A stretch of DNA of 56,146 nt from Trichococcus sp. K1Tr (GTDB lineage Bacteria; Bacillota; Bacilli; Lactobacillales; Aerococcaceae), in contig NZ_JAQMHR010000012.1 in NCBI RefSeq assembly GCF_028309625.1, forward strand, positions 1 through 56,146, read 5' to 3'. Each line of letters opens with the position of its first letter. The stretch's first letter is position 1. The position numbers and the translations under genes are program-made. Below the pieces are notes generated by a model. The model was not told the origin of the DNA and made no database searches. It saw only the letters and a list, made by a program, of their open reading frames with translations. Shown here piece by piece: positions 1 through 8,128 of this stretch.

Positions 1-11
1 GCAACTTTCAT

Positions 12-40
12 ATGATAACATCGTTTTATCTTGCTGTCAA
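12..40 (-). promoter_or_regulatory. Sigma-A promoter firing off the left edge
   Basis: On the minus strand a perfect -35 box TTGACA (35-40) is followed after 17 bases by a -10 box TATCAT (12-17). It points out of the window and probably drives a gene to the left. Confidence 0.65.
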
Positions 41-356
41 CAATGATTCTTATCTTGCCGCTGCCTTACAAAAGACAACTTCATAATACTATCATCATTT
101 CAAACCTGTGTCAAACAGATTTCAGAACAAAACGCATCGGATTACCGAGGAACTAAACTTTACCACAAAAATGTAAGCCTTGTCAACAGCAGTGCATCAG
201 TATTATTATGGATTTTCCATTTGTTATTTGAAAAACAAAATCCAGCGGACTACTTAACTCCGGTAAAGCTATCCTCGTCGGGAATTCCAATACAATCCAC
301 TCACACTCCTCCGGAAAGCCGCCACTCTTTAGTGCAATTTAAACTTTTTCGGCACA
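41..356. other. Intergenic stretch with no recognised gene
   Basis: This stretch lies between the outward promoter and the pgi terminator. Its only long open frame, 221-478 on the plus strand, runs into the 3' end of pgi and has no convincing ribosome binding site. I see no RNA gene or repeat. Confidence 0.5.
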
Positions 357-385
357 AAAAAAGCGGACAACGAATCGTCCGCTCC
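357..385 (-). terminator. Terminator of pgi
   Basis: On the minus strand the arms AGCGGAC and GTCCGCT enclose a short loop and are followed by a run of seven T, just past the pgi stop codon. Confidence 0.8.
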
Positions 386-399
386 AAGCAATTTGTATC

Positions 400-1746
400 T
401 TATAATCTGTCGTTTAATTCCTTAGCCAATTCTTCGAATCCTGGTTTGCCAAGTAGAGCAAACATGTTTTTCTTGTAAGCTTCAACACCTGGTTGGTCGA
501 ATGGATTCACGCCATTCAGGTAACCAGAGATACCTACTGCGATTTCGAAGAAGTATACAAGATAGCCTAATGAATAAGCATCCATCGCAGGCATAGTAAC
601 CAACAAGTTTGGTACGCCGCCGTCTGTATGAGCCAACAATGTTCCTTGGTAAGCTTTTGTATTAACGAAATCAACATCTTTGCCTTCAAGGTAGCCTAAA
701 CCGTCCAAGTCTTCTGCGCTTAAAGGAATTTGGATCGTTTTGCGTGGATTCGAAACTTTAACGACTGTCTCAAAGATATTTCTTTGTCCATCTTGGATGG
801 ATTGGCCGATTGAGTGCAAATCAGTCGAGAAGTTCGCGCTGGTTGGATAAATACCTTTTTGGTCTTTACCTTCGGATTCGCCGAACAGTTGTTTCCACCA
901 TTCTGACAGATATTGCATGCCTGGCTCATAGTTAGCCAAAATCTCAGTCACTTTGCCTTTACGGTAAAGGATGTTCCGGATAGCTGCGTATTGGTAGGCT
1001 ACGTTAGTTGTCAAATCAGGATTCATGTATGCTTCACGGGCATCAGCAGCACCTTGCATCAACGCATCGATATCAGCTCCGCTGACAGCGATCGGAAGAA
1101 GGCCAACTGGTGTCAATACAGTGAAACGTCCACCAACATCATCAGGAATTACGAAAGTTTCGTATCCTTCCATGTCCGCTTCATGCTTCGCTGCGCCTCT
1201 TGCTTTGTCTGTGGTAGAGTAAATGCGTTTTACTGCTTCTTCTTTACCATATTTTTTGATCAACAATTCTTTGAAGACGCGGAAAGCAATCGCCGGTTCA
1301 GTTGTTGTACCTGATTTTGAAATCATGTTCACTGAGAAATCACGATCCCCGATCACTTCGATCAAGTCAGCTAAATAAGTTGAGCTGATGCTGTTTCCTG
1401 CAAAGAAAATTTGTGGTGTTTTGCGGTCTGCAGTTGTCTGAACATTGTAGAAAGTGTTGTTCAGGAAATCAATTGCAGCACGAGCTCCTAAATAAGAACC
1501 TCCGATACCGATAACAACCAAAACTTCTGAATCGGATTGGATTTTTTTCGCTGCCGCTTTGATGCGCGCGAATTCTTCTTTGTCATAATCTTTAGGAAGA
1601 TCGATCCAGCCTGTGAAGTCGCTCCCTGGGCCTGTACCTTCACGAAGCGCTTTGTCAGCAGCTGTTACTTGGTACTGGATGTAGTCCAATTCGTGTTGCG
1701 CAAAAAATTCCAAAGCTTTAGAGTAATCAAATTGAATGTGTGACAT
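400..1746 (-). CDS. pgi: Glucose-6-phosphate isomerase
   Basis: Cytoplasmic enzyme that interconverts glucose 6-phosphate and fructose 6-phosphate in glycolysis. The 448 residues match the usual length of the Gram-positive type. Visible signatures are [13 protein letters not shown] near residue 80, [16 protein letters not shown] in the middle, and [13 protein letters not shown] near residue 418, which is the family's C-terminal signature with the catalytic lysine. The ATG start is preceded by AGGAGG. It follows an S1-domain gene and a small conserved gene on the same strand with a gap of 56 bases, so it may be the last gene of their operon. It ends at a strong terminator. Confidence 0.97.
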   Translation of the reverse strand: MSHIQFDYSKALEFFAQHELDYIQYQVTAADKALREGTGPGSDFTGWIDLPKDYDKEEFARIKAAAKKIQSDSEVLVVIGIGGSYLGARAAIDFLNNTFYNVQTTADRKTPQIFFAGNSISSTYLADLIEVIGDRDFSVNMISKSGTTTEPAIAFRVFKELLIKKYGKEEAVKRIYSTTDKARGAAKHEADMEGYETFVIPDDVGGRFTVLTPVGLLPIAVSGADIDALMQGAADAREAYMNPDLTTNVAYQYAAIRNILYRKGKVTEILANYEPGMQYLSEWWKQLFGESEGKDQKGIYPTSANFSTDLHSIGQSIQDGQRNIFETVVKVSNPRKTIQIPLSAEDLDGLGYLEGKDVDFVNTKAYQGTLLAHTDGGVPNLLVTMPAMDAYSLGYLVYFFEIAVGISGYLNGVNPFDQPGVEAYKKNMFALLGKPGFEELAKELNDRL

Positions 1747-1802
1747 TTAATATCCTCCTAATTTGTTTATATAAAATGATTACTGATATGAAATACGGCA
1801 CC

Positions 1803-2189
1803 TTAATGGTAGATAGGTACGCTGTCCAATTCCAAGTCAGTAAGTATTTCCGAGATTTCCGAAGATTTTTTCCATGCGAACTTGCCTGGTTCGTTCAGTA
1901 AGCTGTCCAAATCGGAAGGTTTTTCTAATGAATCGAAAACAAATAGAGGCATGTTTTTGCCATTCCCTCTCATATTCGTCAAGTCAAGCAATCGCAATGA
2001 CTCAGATTCAATGTCAACATGGGCCAGCAAGACTTCCATTATAGATCCTAAAGGGGATTTTCCGCTTTCGGATAAGTTTACACTAGGTAGGCTGTAGGAT
2101 TCGTTTTCTGTATTTACCAGAAAGTAAGTCGCCCCCGCCTCATTAGTGACCATAATAGTCCCTGCCACTATGTTTTCTTTTATCATCAT
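1803..2189 (-). CDS. Conserved protein of unknown function downstream of the S1-domain gene
   Basis: I do not recognise a named family. The 128-residue protein is acidic. Its N-terminal stretch GTIMVTNEAGATYFLV resembles the first strands of a Nudix-like fold, but no Nudix box (GX5EX7REUXEEXGU) is visible, so a hydrolase call is not supported. Its start overlaps the stop of the upstream S1-domain gene by four bases (ATGA), so the two are translationally coupled. pgi follows 56 bases downstream. A coupled role with the RNA-binding protein is inferred from position only. Confidence 0.7.
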   Translation of the reverse strand: MMIKENIVAGTIMVTNEAGATYFLVNTENESYSLPSVNLSESGKSPLGSIMEVLLAHVDIESESLRLLDLTNMRGNGKNMPLFVFDSLEKPSDLDSLLNEPGKFAWKKSSEISEILTDLELDSVPIYH

Positions 2190-2617
2190 GAATGTCCCCT
2201 TTCACCGGAAGTCGTATAGACAGGATTATTCCCTGTCGATTTCCTGACTTTCTCGTCTTCTTTGGCCTCTTCGATCCAGGTAGGCATCATTTCTTTCAAG
2301 GTCTCAAAACCAATTTGCGGTAAGTATCTTCTTTTTCTTTTCTTTCTTTTTGCCGGGTAACACGGTGTCGCCAACTTTTCCATAGCTCTGAGAGACAGGC
2401 TTATTTTCCCTGTGTACTCATCGATATCTATGATTTTGGCTTCCACTTCATCATCAATTTGAATGAATTCGTCAAGGTTGGTCACATACCCATGCCTGCA
2501 TTCGGATATATGGATCAGGCCTTGCGTATTCTTGTCTAATGAAATGAACACGCCATATGATTGGATACCTGTTACATTGCCTGCAATTATGTCTCCGATT
2601 TTATATTCCATTTTCAT
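2186..2617 (-). CDS. yugI: S1 RNA-binding domain protein (YugI/CvfD/GSP13 type)
   Basis: A 143-residue protein with a single S1 OB-fold at about residues 5-75 (KIGDIIAGNVTGIQSYGVFISL, continuing to GLIHISE and KISLSLRAME). A basic KRKKRKRR patch follows near residue 90, then a short acidic tail. This matches general stress protein 13/CvfD, a small ribosome- or RNA-associated S1 protein of Bacillota that affects translation and virulence-related expression in some species. The ATG start has GAGGGG upstream. It is the first gene of a probable operon with the 128-residue protein and possibly pgi. Confidence 0.88.
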   Translation of the reverse strand: MKMEYKIGDIIAGNVTGIQSYGVFISLDKNTQGLIHISECRHGYVTNLDEFIQIDDEVEAKIIDIDEYTGKISLSLRAMEKLATPCYPAKRKKRKRRYLPQIGFETLKEMMPTWIEEAKEDEKVRKSTGNNPVYTTSGERGHS

Positions 2618-2737
2618 TCATAATTCCCCTCACAGTACCATATAATTATACCACGTGCCTAGATGAAAGGATAGAATTTCTGATGCAACTTTGATCAGAA
2701 GCAACTCTTAGGCGGCGTCATAGCGATTACTACCTTG

Positions 2738-2819
2738 AAAACACTCCAGTAGTGTTAGGAGTGGCAGAAACAAGATAATCTTATCCATGAAGAAAAAGGG
2801 GCATTTTTTGTGCCCCTTC
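2738..2819 (-). terminator. Terminator of the cyclophilin gene plus a small upstream hairpin
   Basis: On the minus strand the arms AAGGGGCA and TGCCCCTT (2796-2818) are followed by T residues. A second small hairpin (AACACT/AGTGTT, about 2738-2754) lies further along and has no T-run. Confidence 0.75.
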
Positions 2820-2826
2820 TATACTA

Positions 2827-3411
2827 TTATAAAATCGTGATGCTCTCGATGACAACGTCTTCGACAGGTTTGTCTTGAGCGCCTTTTTTCACGCCTTCGA
2901 TAGCGTAGACTGTGTCCATGCCGGCTTCCACTTGTCCGAATACGGTATGTTTTTGATCCAACCAAGGTGTTCCGCCGTTTGCAGCGTAAGCATCGATGAT
3001 TTCTTTAGGCCATCCGCCAGCTTCCAATTGAGCTAGCATTGTCATGGGCACTTCTTTAGCGGTAACGATGAAAAATTGGCTTCCGTTTGTGTTCGGGCCA
3101 GCATTCGCCATCGACAACGCACCATTCAGGTTGAAAAGACTCGTCGAGAATTCATCTTCAAAAGATTCGCCCCAAACACTTGAACCGCCCATACCAGTTC
3201 CTGTAGGATCGCCGCCTTGGATCATGAAGTCATTGATGACGCGGTGGAAAATGATGCCGTCATAATAGCCGCTTTCAGCTAGACCCAAGAAGTTTTCGAC
3301 TGTTTTTGGCGCCAAATCAGGGAACAAACGGATTGTGATATCCCCTTTATTTGTTTTCATAATGACTTTCTTATCGTTATCTGTTGCTTGTAATTGTGGA
3401 AATAAACTCAT
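2827..3411 (-). CDS. ppiB: Cyclophilin-type peptidyl-prolyl cis-trans isomerase
   Basis: Cytoplasmic foldase that speeds rotation about X-Pro bonds. It has 194 residues, with core motifs [17 protein letters not shown] around residue 55 and [19 protein letters not shown] around residue 98. These include the catalytic arginine (FHRVI) and the conserved QGGD and NGSQFF blocks. An insertion rich in Ala and Gly around residues 120-150 ([10 protein letters not shown]) makes it longer than E. coli PpiB. No signal peptide is visible. The ATG start follows AGGAGG. It is a single gene, divergent from the DUF212 gene. Confidence 0.96.
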   Translation of the reverse strand: MSLFPQLQATDNDKKVIMKTNKGDITIRLFPDLAPKTVENFLGLAESGYYDGIIFHRVINDFMIQGGDPTGTGMGGSSVWGESFEDEFSTSLFNLNGALSMANAGPNTNGSQFFIVTAKEVPMTMLAQLEAGGWPKEIIDAYAANGGTPWLDQKHTVFGQVEAGMDTVYAIEGVKKGAQDKPVEDVVIESITIL

Positions 3412-3577
3412 TATTCATCCTCCTTTTTTTTACATTTTACCACAATATGCAAAAGATTAATCCCCCGATTATCCAAAAATGAAAATTCAGCCCGTTTTTT
3501 CTTTTTCATTAGGATGTAAGTATCGATTCATGTTATCATAAATGAAAAGCAGATATTTAAGTGAAGGATGAAAAATA

Positions 3578-4087
3578 ATGATGATCTTCGAGAATTTCCC
3601 CTTAATTTGTTCCCTGGCAGCTATCATGTTCACCCAAGCTTTAAAATATCCGATTGCAATTTTTTCAAAGGACAAGAAAACTTCCTTGTCGATTGTTACG
3701 ACTACTGGCGGAATGCCCAGTTCCCACTCGGCGGCCGTCAGTTCGTTGATAACGGCACTCATTCTGCAATACGGCATCGGATCCGGTTATGTAGCCATCG
3801 CTACGACTTTTGGCGTCATCGTCATGTTCGACTCGATGGGCGTCCGTCGTCAAAGCGGTGAGCAAGGCATCGTCCTCGTCGACGCCATCAAAGAACTGAC
3901 CCGCTTGTCACTCAAGTTCCCGAAGAACGCTCAGGAACTGATTGCCGAAGAAGAGGACGAGAAGATTTACCCTGAAGAAATGGCCGTCAAAAAATACCTT
4001 GGGCACAAACCTTCGGAAGTTTTTGTCGGACTGTTGACGGGCATCTTTGTGACATTCATCGTCAGAATGTTCTATGAGCAAATCTGA
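3578..4087 (+). CDS. yuiD: Divergent PAP2 family membrane protein (DUF212, YuiD)
   Basis: A 169-residue membrane protein with hydrophobic segments near residues 5-25, 55-85 and 150-166. It carries the family motifs QALKYPI, TTGGMPSSHSAAVSSL (PAP2-like SxxSH box) and FDSMGVRRQSGEQG. The family is related to acid phosphatase/vanadium haloperoxidase proteins, but its substrate is not known. Two ATGs (3578, 3581) share GAAGGA. The next gene's likely start lies 52 bases downstream of its stop. Confidence 0.9.
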   Translation: MMIFENFPLICSLAAIMFTQALKYPIAIFSKDKKTSLSIVTTTGGMPSSHSAAVSSLITALILQYGIGSGYVAIATTFGVIVMFDSMGVRRQSGEQGIVLVDAIKELTRLSLKFPKNAQELIAEEEDEKIYPEEMAVKKYLGHKPSEVFVGLLTGIFVTFIVRMFYEQI

Positions 4088-4094
4088 TACCTCT

Positions 4095-4115
4095 CCGGGC
4101 GATGCATTCGCCCGG
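4095..4115 (+). other. Intercistronic hairpin
   Basis: Arms CCGGGCG and CGCCCGG enclose a 7-base loop between the DUF212 stop and the ribosome binding site of the reductase gene. No T-run follows, so it is not a classical terminator. It may stabilise or separate the two messages. Confidence 0.5.
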
Positions 4116-4139
4116 AACAGAAACAACGGAGGAAGACAA

Positions 4140-5129
4140 TTGAAAGATAAAGAAATATACGACATCACCATCATCGGCGGCGGTCCTGTCGGCATGTTCA
4201 CGGCGTTCTATGCCGGCCTGCGGCAAGCCAAAGTCAAAATCATAGAAGCCTTACCCCAGCTCGGCGGCCAACCCGGCATGCTTTATGCTGAGAAAAATAT
4301 ATATGACATCGCAGGCTATCCTGCGATTTCCGGTGGCGATCTAGTGACCAACCTGAAAGAGCAGATGGACCGCTTCGACACGAAGTTGGTATTCGGAGAG
4401 GAAGCGTTTGAACTCGAAAAAAATGCGGACGGCATCTTCGAAATCCAAACGACCAAAAATCGCCACTATTCGAAAGCAGTGATCATCTCTGCAGGAAACG
4501 GAGCTTTCCGGCCAAGGAAACTGGAAATCGAACACGCAGATAAGTATGAAAATACCAATCTCCACTATTTCGTGAACAACATCGAGAGTTTCCGCGATAA
4601 AACGGTCGCCATCTGCGGCGGCGGCGACTCAGCAGTGGATTGGGCGCTGGCATTGGAACCGATCGCTAAAAAGGTCTATCTGATCCATCGTCGCCCGCAA
4701 TTCCGCGCCCAAGAGCACAGCGTCCACTTGTTGCAAGAGTCGTCCGTTGAGATCATGACGCCTTTCGTTCCTGTCAGTGTCAACGGAAACGAGGAGTTCT
4801 TGACGAGCGTAACCCTTCAGGAAGCCCGCAAGGATAATACGTTGGAATTGGACATTGATGACTTTTTGATCAATTACGGCTTTTCGTCTTCCATCGGCGG
4901 CATGAAGAAATGGGGATTCGAGGTCCTAGGAAATGCCATCGTCGTGAACTCGAAGATGGAGACCACCATCCCTGGGGTCTACGCCATTGGAGACATCGGT
5001 ACCTATTCCGGCAAAGTAAAACTCATCGCCACCGGATTCGGTGAAGCGCCAGTAGCCGTCAACAATGCGATGGCGTACATCAATCCCGACACCCGCGTGC
5101 AACCGATGCACAGTACCAGCTTATTTTAG
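4140..5129 (+). CDS. Ferredoxin/flavodoxin-NADP+ reductase, thioredoxin reductase-like (YumC type)
   Basis: A flavoenzyme that moves electrons between NADPH and ferredoxin or flavodoxin. The FAD-binding IIGGGPVGMFTAFYAG motif lies at the N-terminus, the NADPH-binding ICGGGDSAVDWALAL motif near residue 155, and the second FAD motif GVYAIGDIGTY near residue 280. The CxxC redox pair of true thioredoxin reductases is absent, as expected for YumC-type enzymes. I chose TTG at 4140 because GGAGG sits eight bases upstream and the resulting 329 residues match the family length. An upstream ATG at 4074 would overlap the previous gene and add unrelated residues. Confidence 0.92.
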   Translation: MKDKEIYDITIIGGGPVGMFTAFYAGLRQAKVKIIEALPQLGGQPGMLYAEKNIYDIAGYPAISGGDLVTNLKEQMDRFDTKLVFGEEAFELEKNADGIFEIQTTKNRHYSKAVIISAGNGAFRPRKLEIEHADKYENTNLHYFVNNIESFRDKTVAICGGGDSAVDWALALEPIAKKVYLIHRRPQFRAQEHSVHLLQESSVEIMTPFVPVSVNGNEEFLTSVTLQEARKDNTLELDIDDFLINYGFSSSIGGMKKWGFEVLGNAIVVNSKMETTIPGVYAIGDIGTYSGKVKLIATGFGEAPVAVNNAMAYINPDTRVQPMHSTSLF

Positions 5130-5139
5130 ATTTTATGGA

Positions 5140-5171
5140 GGACTGTCTCTTTCAGAGATGGTCCTTTTTTC
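5140..5171 (+). terminator. Terminator of the reductase gene
   Basis: Hairpin with outer arms AGGAC and GTCCT and inner GTCTC/AGAGAT, followed by a run of six T. Confidence 0.8.
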
Positions 5172-5251
5172 GTTTATCCCTAAATTTTTGGGTTGGACCT
5201 CCCTCAAATCCAATCACTGACGCAAATAATGAATCAAGAATGCCTCTTCTT

Positions 5252-5279
5252 TTGTTTTCCAAACCTGTTCCTCTATAAT
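5252..5279 (+). promoter_or_regulatory. Promoter of the PgpA-like gene
   Basis: A -35 box TTGTTT and a consensus -10 box TATAAT with a 16-base spacer, 35 bases before the ATG. Confidence 0.6.
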
Positions 5280-5313
5280 AAAAGTATCAAATACGAATCC
5301 AGGAGGCATTAAT

Positions 5314-5820
5314 ATGGTCAAATCAGACAGCGAGTTGCATGCACGAGCGGTAGCTTTGATGAAGGAACGCGGCGTGAGCGTCGAAGATATCGCCGACCTC
5401 GTTCTGCATCTCCAAAAATCCTATGTAGAAAATCTGACTATGGAGGAATGCATCGAGAACGTTACGGCTGTGTTCCTGAAACGGGAAGTTCAAAATGCAA
5501 TCATTACCGGCATCGAAATAGATAAGCTCGCCGAATCGGGGCAACTCTCCCAACCGCTGGCGGATATTATCCTGAACGATGAAGGGCTCTACGGGATCGA
5601 TGAGATCCTTGCCCTTTCCATCGTCAACGTGTACGGCTCGATCGGCTTCACGAACTACGGATACATCGATAAAGTAAAGCCGGGCATCCTGCAGAGACTG
5701 AACGACAAATCCGATTCAGAATGCCATACTTTCCTTGATGACATCGTTGGCGCCATCGCCGCCGCAGCCGCCAGTCGCATCGCCCACGACAACCCAAACA
5801 AAAGCGATATAATGAAATAG
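5314..5820 (+). CDS. yutG: Phosphatidylglycerophosphatase A family protein (YutG)
   Basis: A 168-residue protein of the PgpA family. Members resembling E. coli PgpA remove phosphate from phosphatidylglycerophosphate. The family blocks are visible: RGVSVEDIADLVL near residue 20, DEGLYGIDEILALSIVNVYGSIGFTNYGYIDK in the centre, and FLDDIVGAIAAAAASRIAH near the C-terminus. The protein lacks the obvious membrane spans of Gram-negative PgpA, as do Bacillus YutG-like members, so the substrate is less sure than the family. The ATG follows GGAGG and its own promoter. A bidirectional terminator separates it from the convergent operon. Confidence 0.88.
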   Translation: MVKSDSELHARAVALMKERGVSVEDIADLVLHLQKSYVENLTMEECIENVTAVFLKREVQNAIITGIEIDKLAESGQLSQPLADIILNDEGLYGIDEILALSIVNVYGSIGFTNYGYIDKVKPGILQRLNDKSDSECHTFLDDIVGAIAAAAASRIAHDNPNKSDIMK

Positions 5821-5924
5821 AGTGTGTGGGTTGCACTGTGGTCGCAAGCGCCCAAGTGTATCATGTCTCTAAGCGATTAAAATCGCAAGAGCCATGACAA
5901 AATCGAGCACCCAGTCAAAACAAA

Positions 5925-5970
5925 AACCAGCCTGAATTGCCATCAAACAAGATGGCAGCTCAGGCTGGTT
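5925..5970. terminator. Bidirectional terminator
   Basis: Long hairpin with outer arms AACCAGCCTGA and TCAGGCTGGTT and an inner GCCATC/GATGGC stem. A-rich and T-rich flanks on both sides serve the PgpA-like gene (plus) and the TIGR01906 gene (minus). Confidence 0.85.
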
Positions 5971-5974
5971 TATT

Positions 5975-6607
5975 TTATGTTGTTTTGACTTTCCTGCGCA
6001 CCCAGAAGTACAGCAGCACAAGCACTAGTTCAAGAAGCACGAAGACCAGCACAAAACAGTGCATGAAAAAGTCCTGCGGCAACGCCAGTATGATCGGATC
6101 TGTCCGGGCATCAAATATCCAAGCATCATTATTGAAGAAGACTCCGTGGAACGCGACAAACAAGCGGTCAAAGTTCATGAATATGACAGTCAAAGCCACT
6201 AATGGTGCAGCGATCATCAGGCGCAACGGATTCAGCATGCGCCAATAGCCCTGCTCTTTTTTCACCATCCGCAAAAACAATACGGTTGCGGCGGCCGATA
6301 CGCCCAAAATAGCGTAATCCAGCAGGAACAGTCTTTTCACCTCATGAAAATGGAACAGTCCGCTTTCGGATGCCGGAAAATCAGGCATCTTCAATTCCGC
6401 GATCCATGGCAAATTCAGATACTGCATCAGGACTCGGTAATTATCCAGAATGACGTCTTTCGAAAACCCAGTCATTTGTTCAATGTTCAGGTAATCGATA
6501 TCAAAACTGTAGAGCGGTGTGAAGTTTATCGTGAAGGCGATGCTTGCACTCAACACCAGCAAAAAGATTGCGGTGTATCCGAAGAAATATTTCAGTTTCT
6601 GCGCCAT
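5975..6607 (-). CDS. TIGR01906 family integral membrane protein (DUF1461)
   Basis: A 210-residue membrane protein of unknown function. Hydrophobic segments lie near residues 5-28, 95-118, 130-150 and 180-202, with an extracellular-type loop after the first. The family is typical of Lactobacillales and sits next to yutF/yutD, as here. I chose the ATG at 6607, one base after the yutF stop, over a GTG 15 bases earlier. It is the last gene of the operon and ends at the bidirectional terminator. Confidence 0.88.
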   Translation of the reverse strand: MAQKLKYFFGYTAIFLLVLSASIAFTINFTPLYSFDIDYLNIEQMTGFSKDVILDNYRVLMQYLNLPWIAELKMPDFPASESGLFHFHEVKRLFLLDYAILGVSAAATVLFLRMVKKEQGYWRMLNPLRLMIAAPLVALTVIFMNFDRLFVAFHGVFFNNDAWIFDARTDPIILALPQDFFMHCFVLVFVLLELVLVLLYFWVRRKVKTT

Positions 6608-6609
6608 CA

Positions 6610-7377
6610 CTACACTTCCCACTCGGACAGATCATTGACGATATAGGTCGGTTGCTCATCCTTGCCTTCGATGTCCACCAGTTGGGAGAATCCGGTCAAG
6701 ACCATCAACGTGTCCACACCATAATGGATGCCCGCCAGGATATCCGTATTATAGTTGTCCCCGACCATGACGACATCTTCCTTCGCCAGTTGCATCCTTT
6801 TGATGGCGCCGGCCATGATTGTGGGATACGGTTTGCCGATGATCAACGGTTCTTTCTGCGTGCAAGCCTTCAGAAAGGCCGTCAAAGCACCAGCTCCCGG
6901 AATAAAGCCTCGTTCGGTCGGCAAATTGGTATCAGGGTTCGTAGCAACAAATTTGGCGCCTTTTTGGATGGCCAAACAAGCAGCCTCCAATTGCTGATAC
7001 GTAACCCCGCGATCCAACGCCTGCAGGACAAAATCAGGATCTTTACCGACCATTTCGAAACCGGCAGCTTGCACTTCCTGTTTCAAAGAGGCTTCACCGA
7101 CGACCAAAACCTTTTGGCCGATGTTCAATTCTTTCAGGTGATCCAATGCCGCCATCGCGCTGGTGTAGATGTGGTCTTCCGTCACATCGATCTGGAAGTT
7201 GTGCAGCAGATTCTCTTTGACTTCTGTAGCGGTCTTGGTTGCATTGTTCGTGACGAACAGGAACGGAATGTTTTTATCCTGAAGTTCTTTGACGAATATT
7301 TCCGCAGTCGGGATGCGCTCGGCACCTTTGTACACGGTCCCGTCCAGATCGATTAAATAACCTTTATACTTTTTGAT
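6610..7377 (-). CDS. yutF: HAD-IIA family hydrolase, TIGR01457 (YutF), apparent ATC start
   Basis: A phosphatase-type HAD hydrolase of the p-nitrophenyl phosphatase/NagD subfamily. The nucleophile motif LIDLDGTVYKG, the FVTNNAT motif and the C-terminal IIGKPYP and VVMVGDNYNTDILAG motifs are all present. The first ATG, GTG or TTG in this frame is the GTG at 7335, which lies after the catalytic aspartates. Upstream codons read IIKKYKGYLIDLDGT, and an in-frame TAG at 7402-7404 closes the frame. AGGAGG at about 7384-7391 points at tandem ATC codons (7375-7380). Starting at 7377 gives 255 residues, the family length. It lies between yutD and the TIGR01906 gene. Confidence 0.85.
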   Translation of the reverse strand: MKKYKGYLIDLDGTVYKGAERIPTAEIFVKELQDKNIPFLFVTNNATKTATEVKENLLHNFQIDVTEDHIYTSAMAALDHLKELNIGQKVLVVGEASLKQEVQAAGFEMVGKDPDFVLQALDRGVTYQQLEAACLAIQKGAKFVATNPDTNLPTERGFIPGAGALTAFLKACTQKEPLIIGKPYPTIMAGAIKRMQLAKEDVVMVGDNYNTDILAGIHYGVDTLMVLTGFSQLVDIEGKDEQPTYIVNDLSEWEV

Positions 7378-7393
7378 GATGTTCTCCTCCTGA

Positions 7394-8119
7394 TCACTGC
7401 TCTATCTTTTTGATTTGGAAACTTTTCTTCTCGCCCTTAGCAGATCTGGTTGTTGTCGTTTTTGGTTGGTCCTTTGGCTGGGAATCCTTTTCGTTCACAT
7501 CTTTGATCACGAATCCTTTTTTCTTCCCTTGGCTTTTCGGCCTTTCGACATTTTTCGTTACTTTATTTTTGTTGGGTTGAGCCGGTGCGGGAATCGGAGT
7601 CGGCTGGGCAGCTGTTTGGACAGTTGCATCAGCAGGCAATTCCTCTCTGTTCGCTTCCCGGTTTTTGCGTTTGCGGTTGCGCTTTGTTTTTGTGATTTTT
7701 TCTTTCTCGGCGCGCGTTTTTTCGATAACGAAATAGGCACAGCCAAAATTGCAGTATTCGTAGAGATAATCCTCCAGGAAACTGATTTTCTTGTCTTGGG
7801 ACACTTTGCTGTTGTTGTTCCTGTAAAAACCTTTCAGGCGCAATTGCTCATAGCCCCAATCCCCGACGATATAATCGTACTTGCTCAGAATCGACGTATA
7901 TCTTCCAGCCAGCGCTTCAGCATCAAAGCCTTCACGGTGATCGATGCTCAATTCGTATTCTTGGGTACCTACCAAAAGACGCTTGTCGTCCAATAACTTT
8001 ACAATTTCTTCCTCTTCGTTACGGTCGCTTTTTTCCGTTTCACTATCATCCGCAATGGTTTCCAGTAACGAGTCCACTTGCGTTTTCAATGATTCATCCA
8101 ATAATTCCTTTTTATCCAC
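7394..8119 (-). CDS. yutD: YutD family protein (DUF1027) with extended tails
   Basis: A 241-residue protein. The YutD-like core is at about residues 55-140 (YELSIDHREGFDAEALAGRYTSI, then YDYIVGDWGYEQLRLKGFY and ISFLEDYLYEYCNFGCAYFVIEK). The acidic N-terminal 45 residues and the Lys/Pro/Gln-rich C-terminal 100 residues look disordered. The basic tail could bind nucleic acid, but that is inference; the function of YutD is not established. The GTG start has AGGTG upstream. It lies 10 bases after yunD and just before yutF, the usual order in Lactobacillales. Confidence 0.87.
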   Translation of the reverse strand: MDKKELLDESLKTQVDSLLETIADDSETEKSDRNEEEEIVKLLDDKRLLVGTQEYELSIDHREGFDAEALAGRYTSILSKYDYIVGDWGYEQLRLKGFYRNNNSKVSQDKKISFLEDYLYEYCNFGCAYFVIEKTRAEKEKITKTKRNRKRKNREANREELPADATVQTAAQPTPIPAPAQPNKNKVTKNVERPKSQGKKKGFVIKDVNEKDSQPKDQPKTTTTRSAKGEKKSFQIKKIEQ

Positions 8120-8128
8120 GATAGCACC

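Noticed and set aside
6610-7335. yutF starting at the GTG at 7335
   Set aside because: This would remove the DLDGT nucleophile motif and leaves the ribosome site about 50 bases away.
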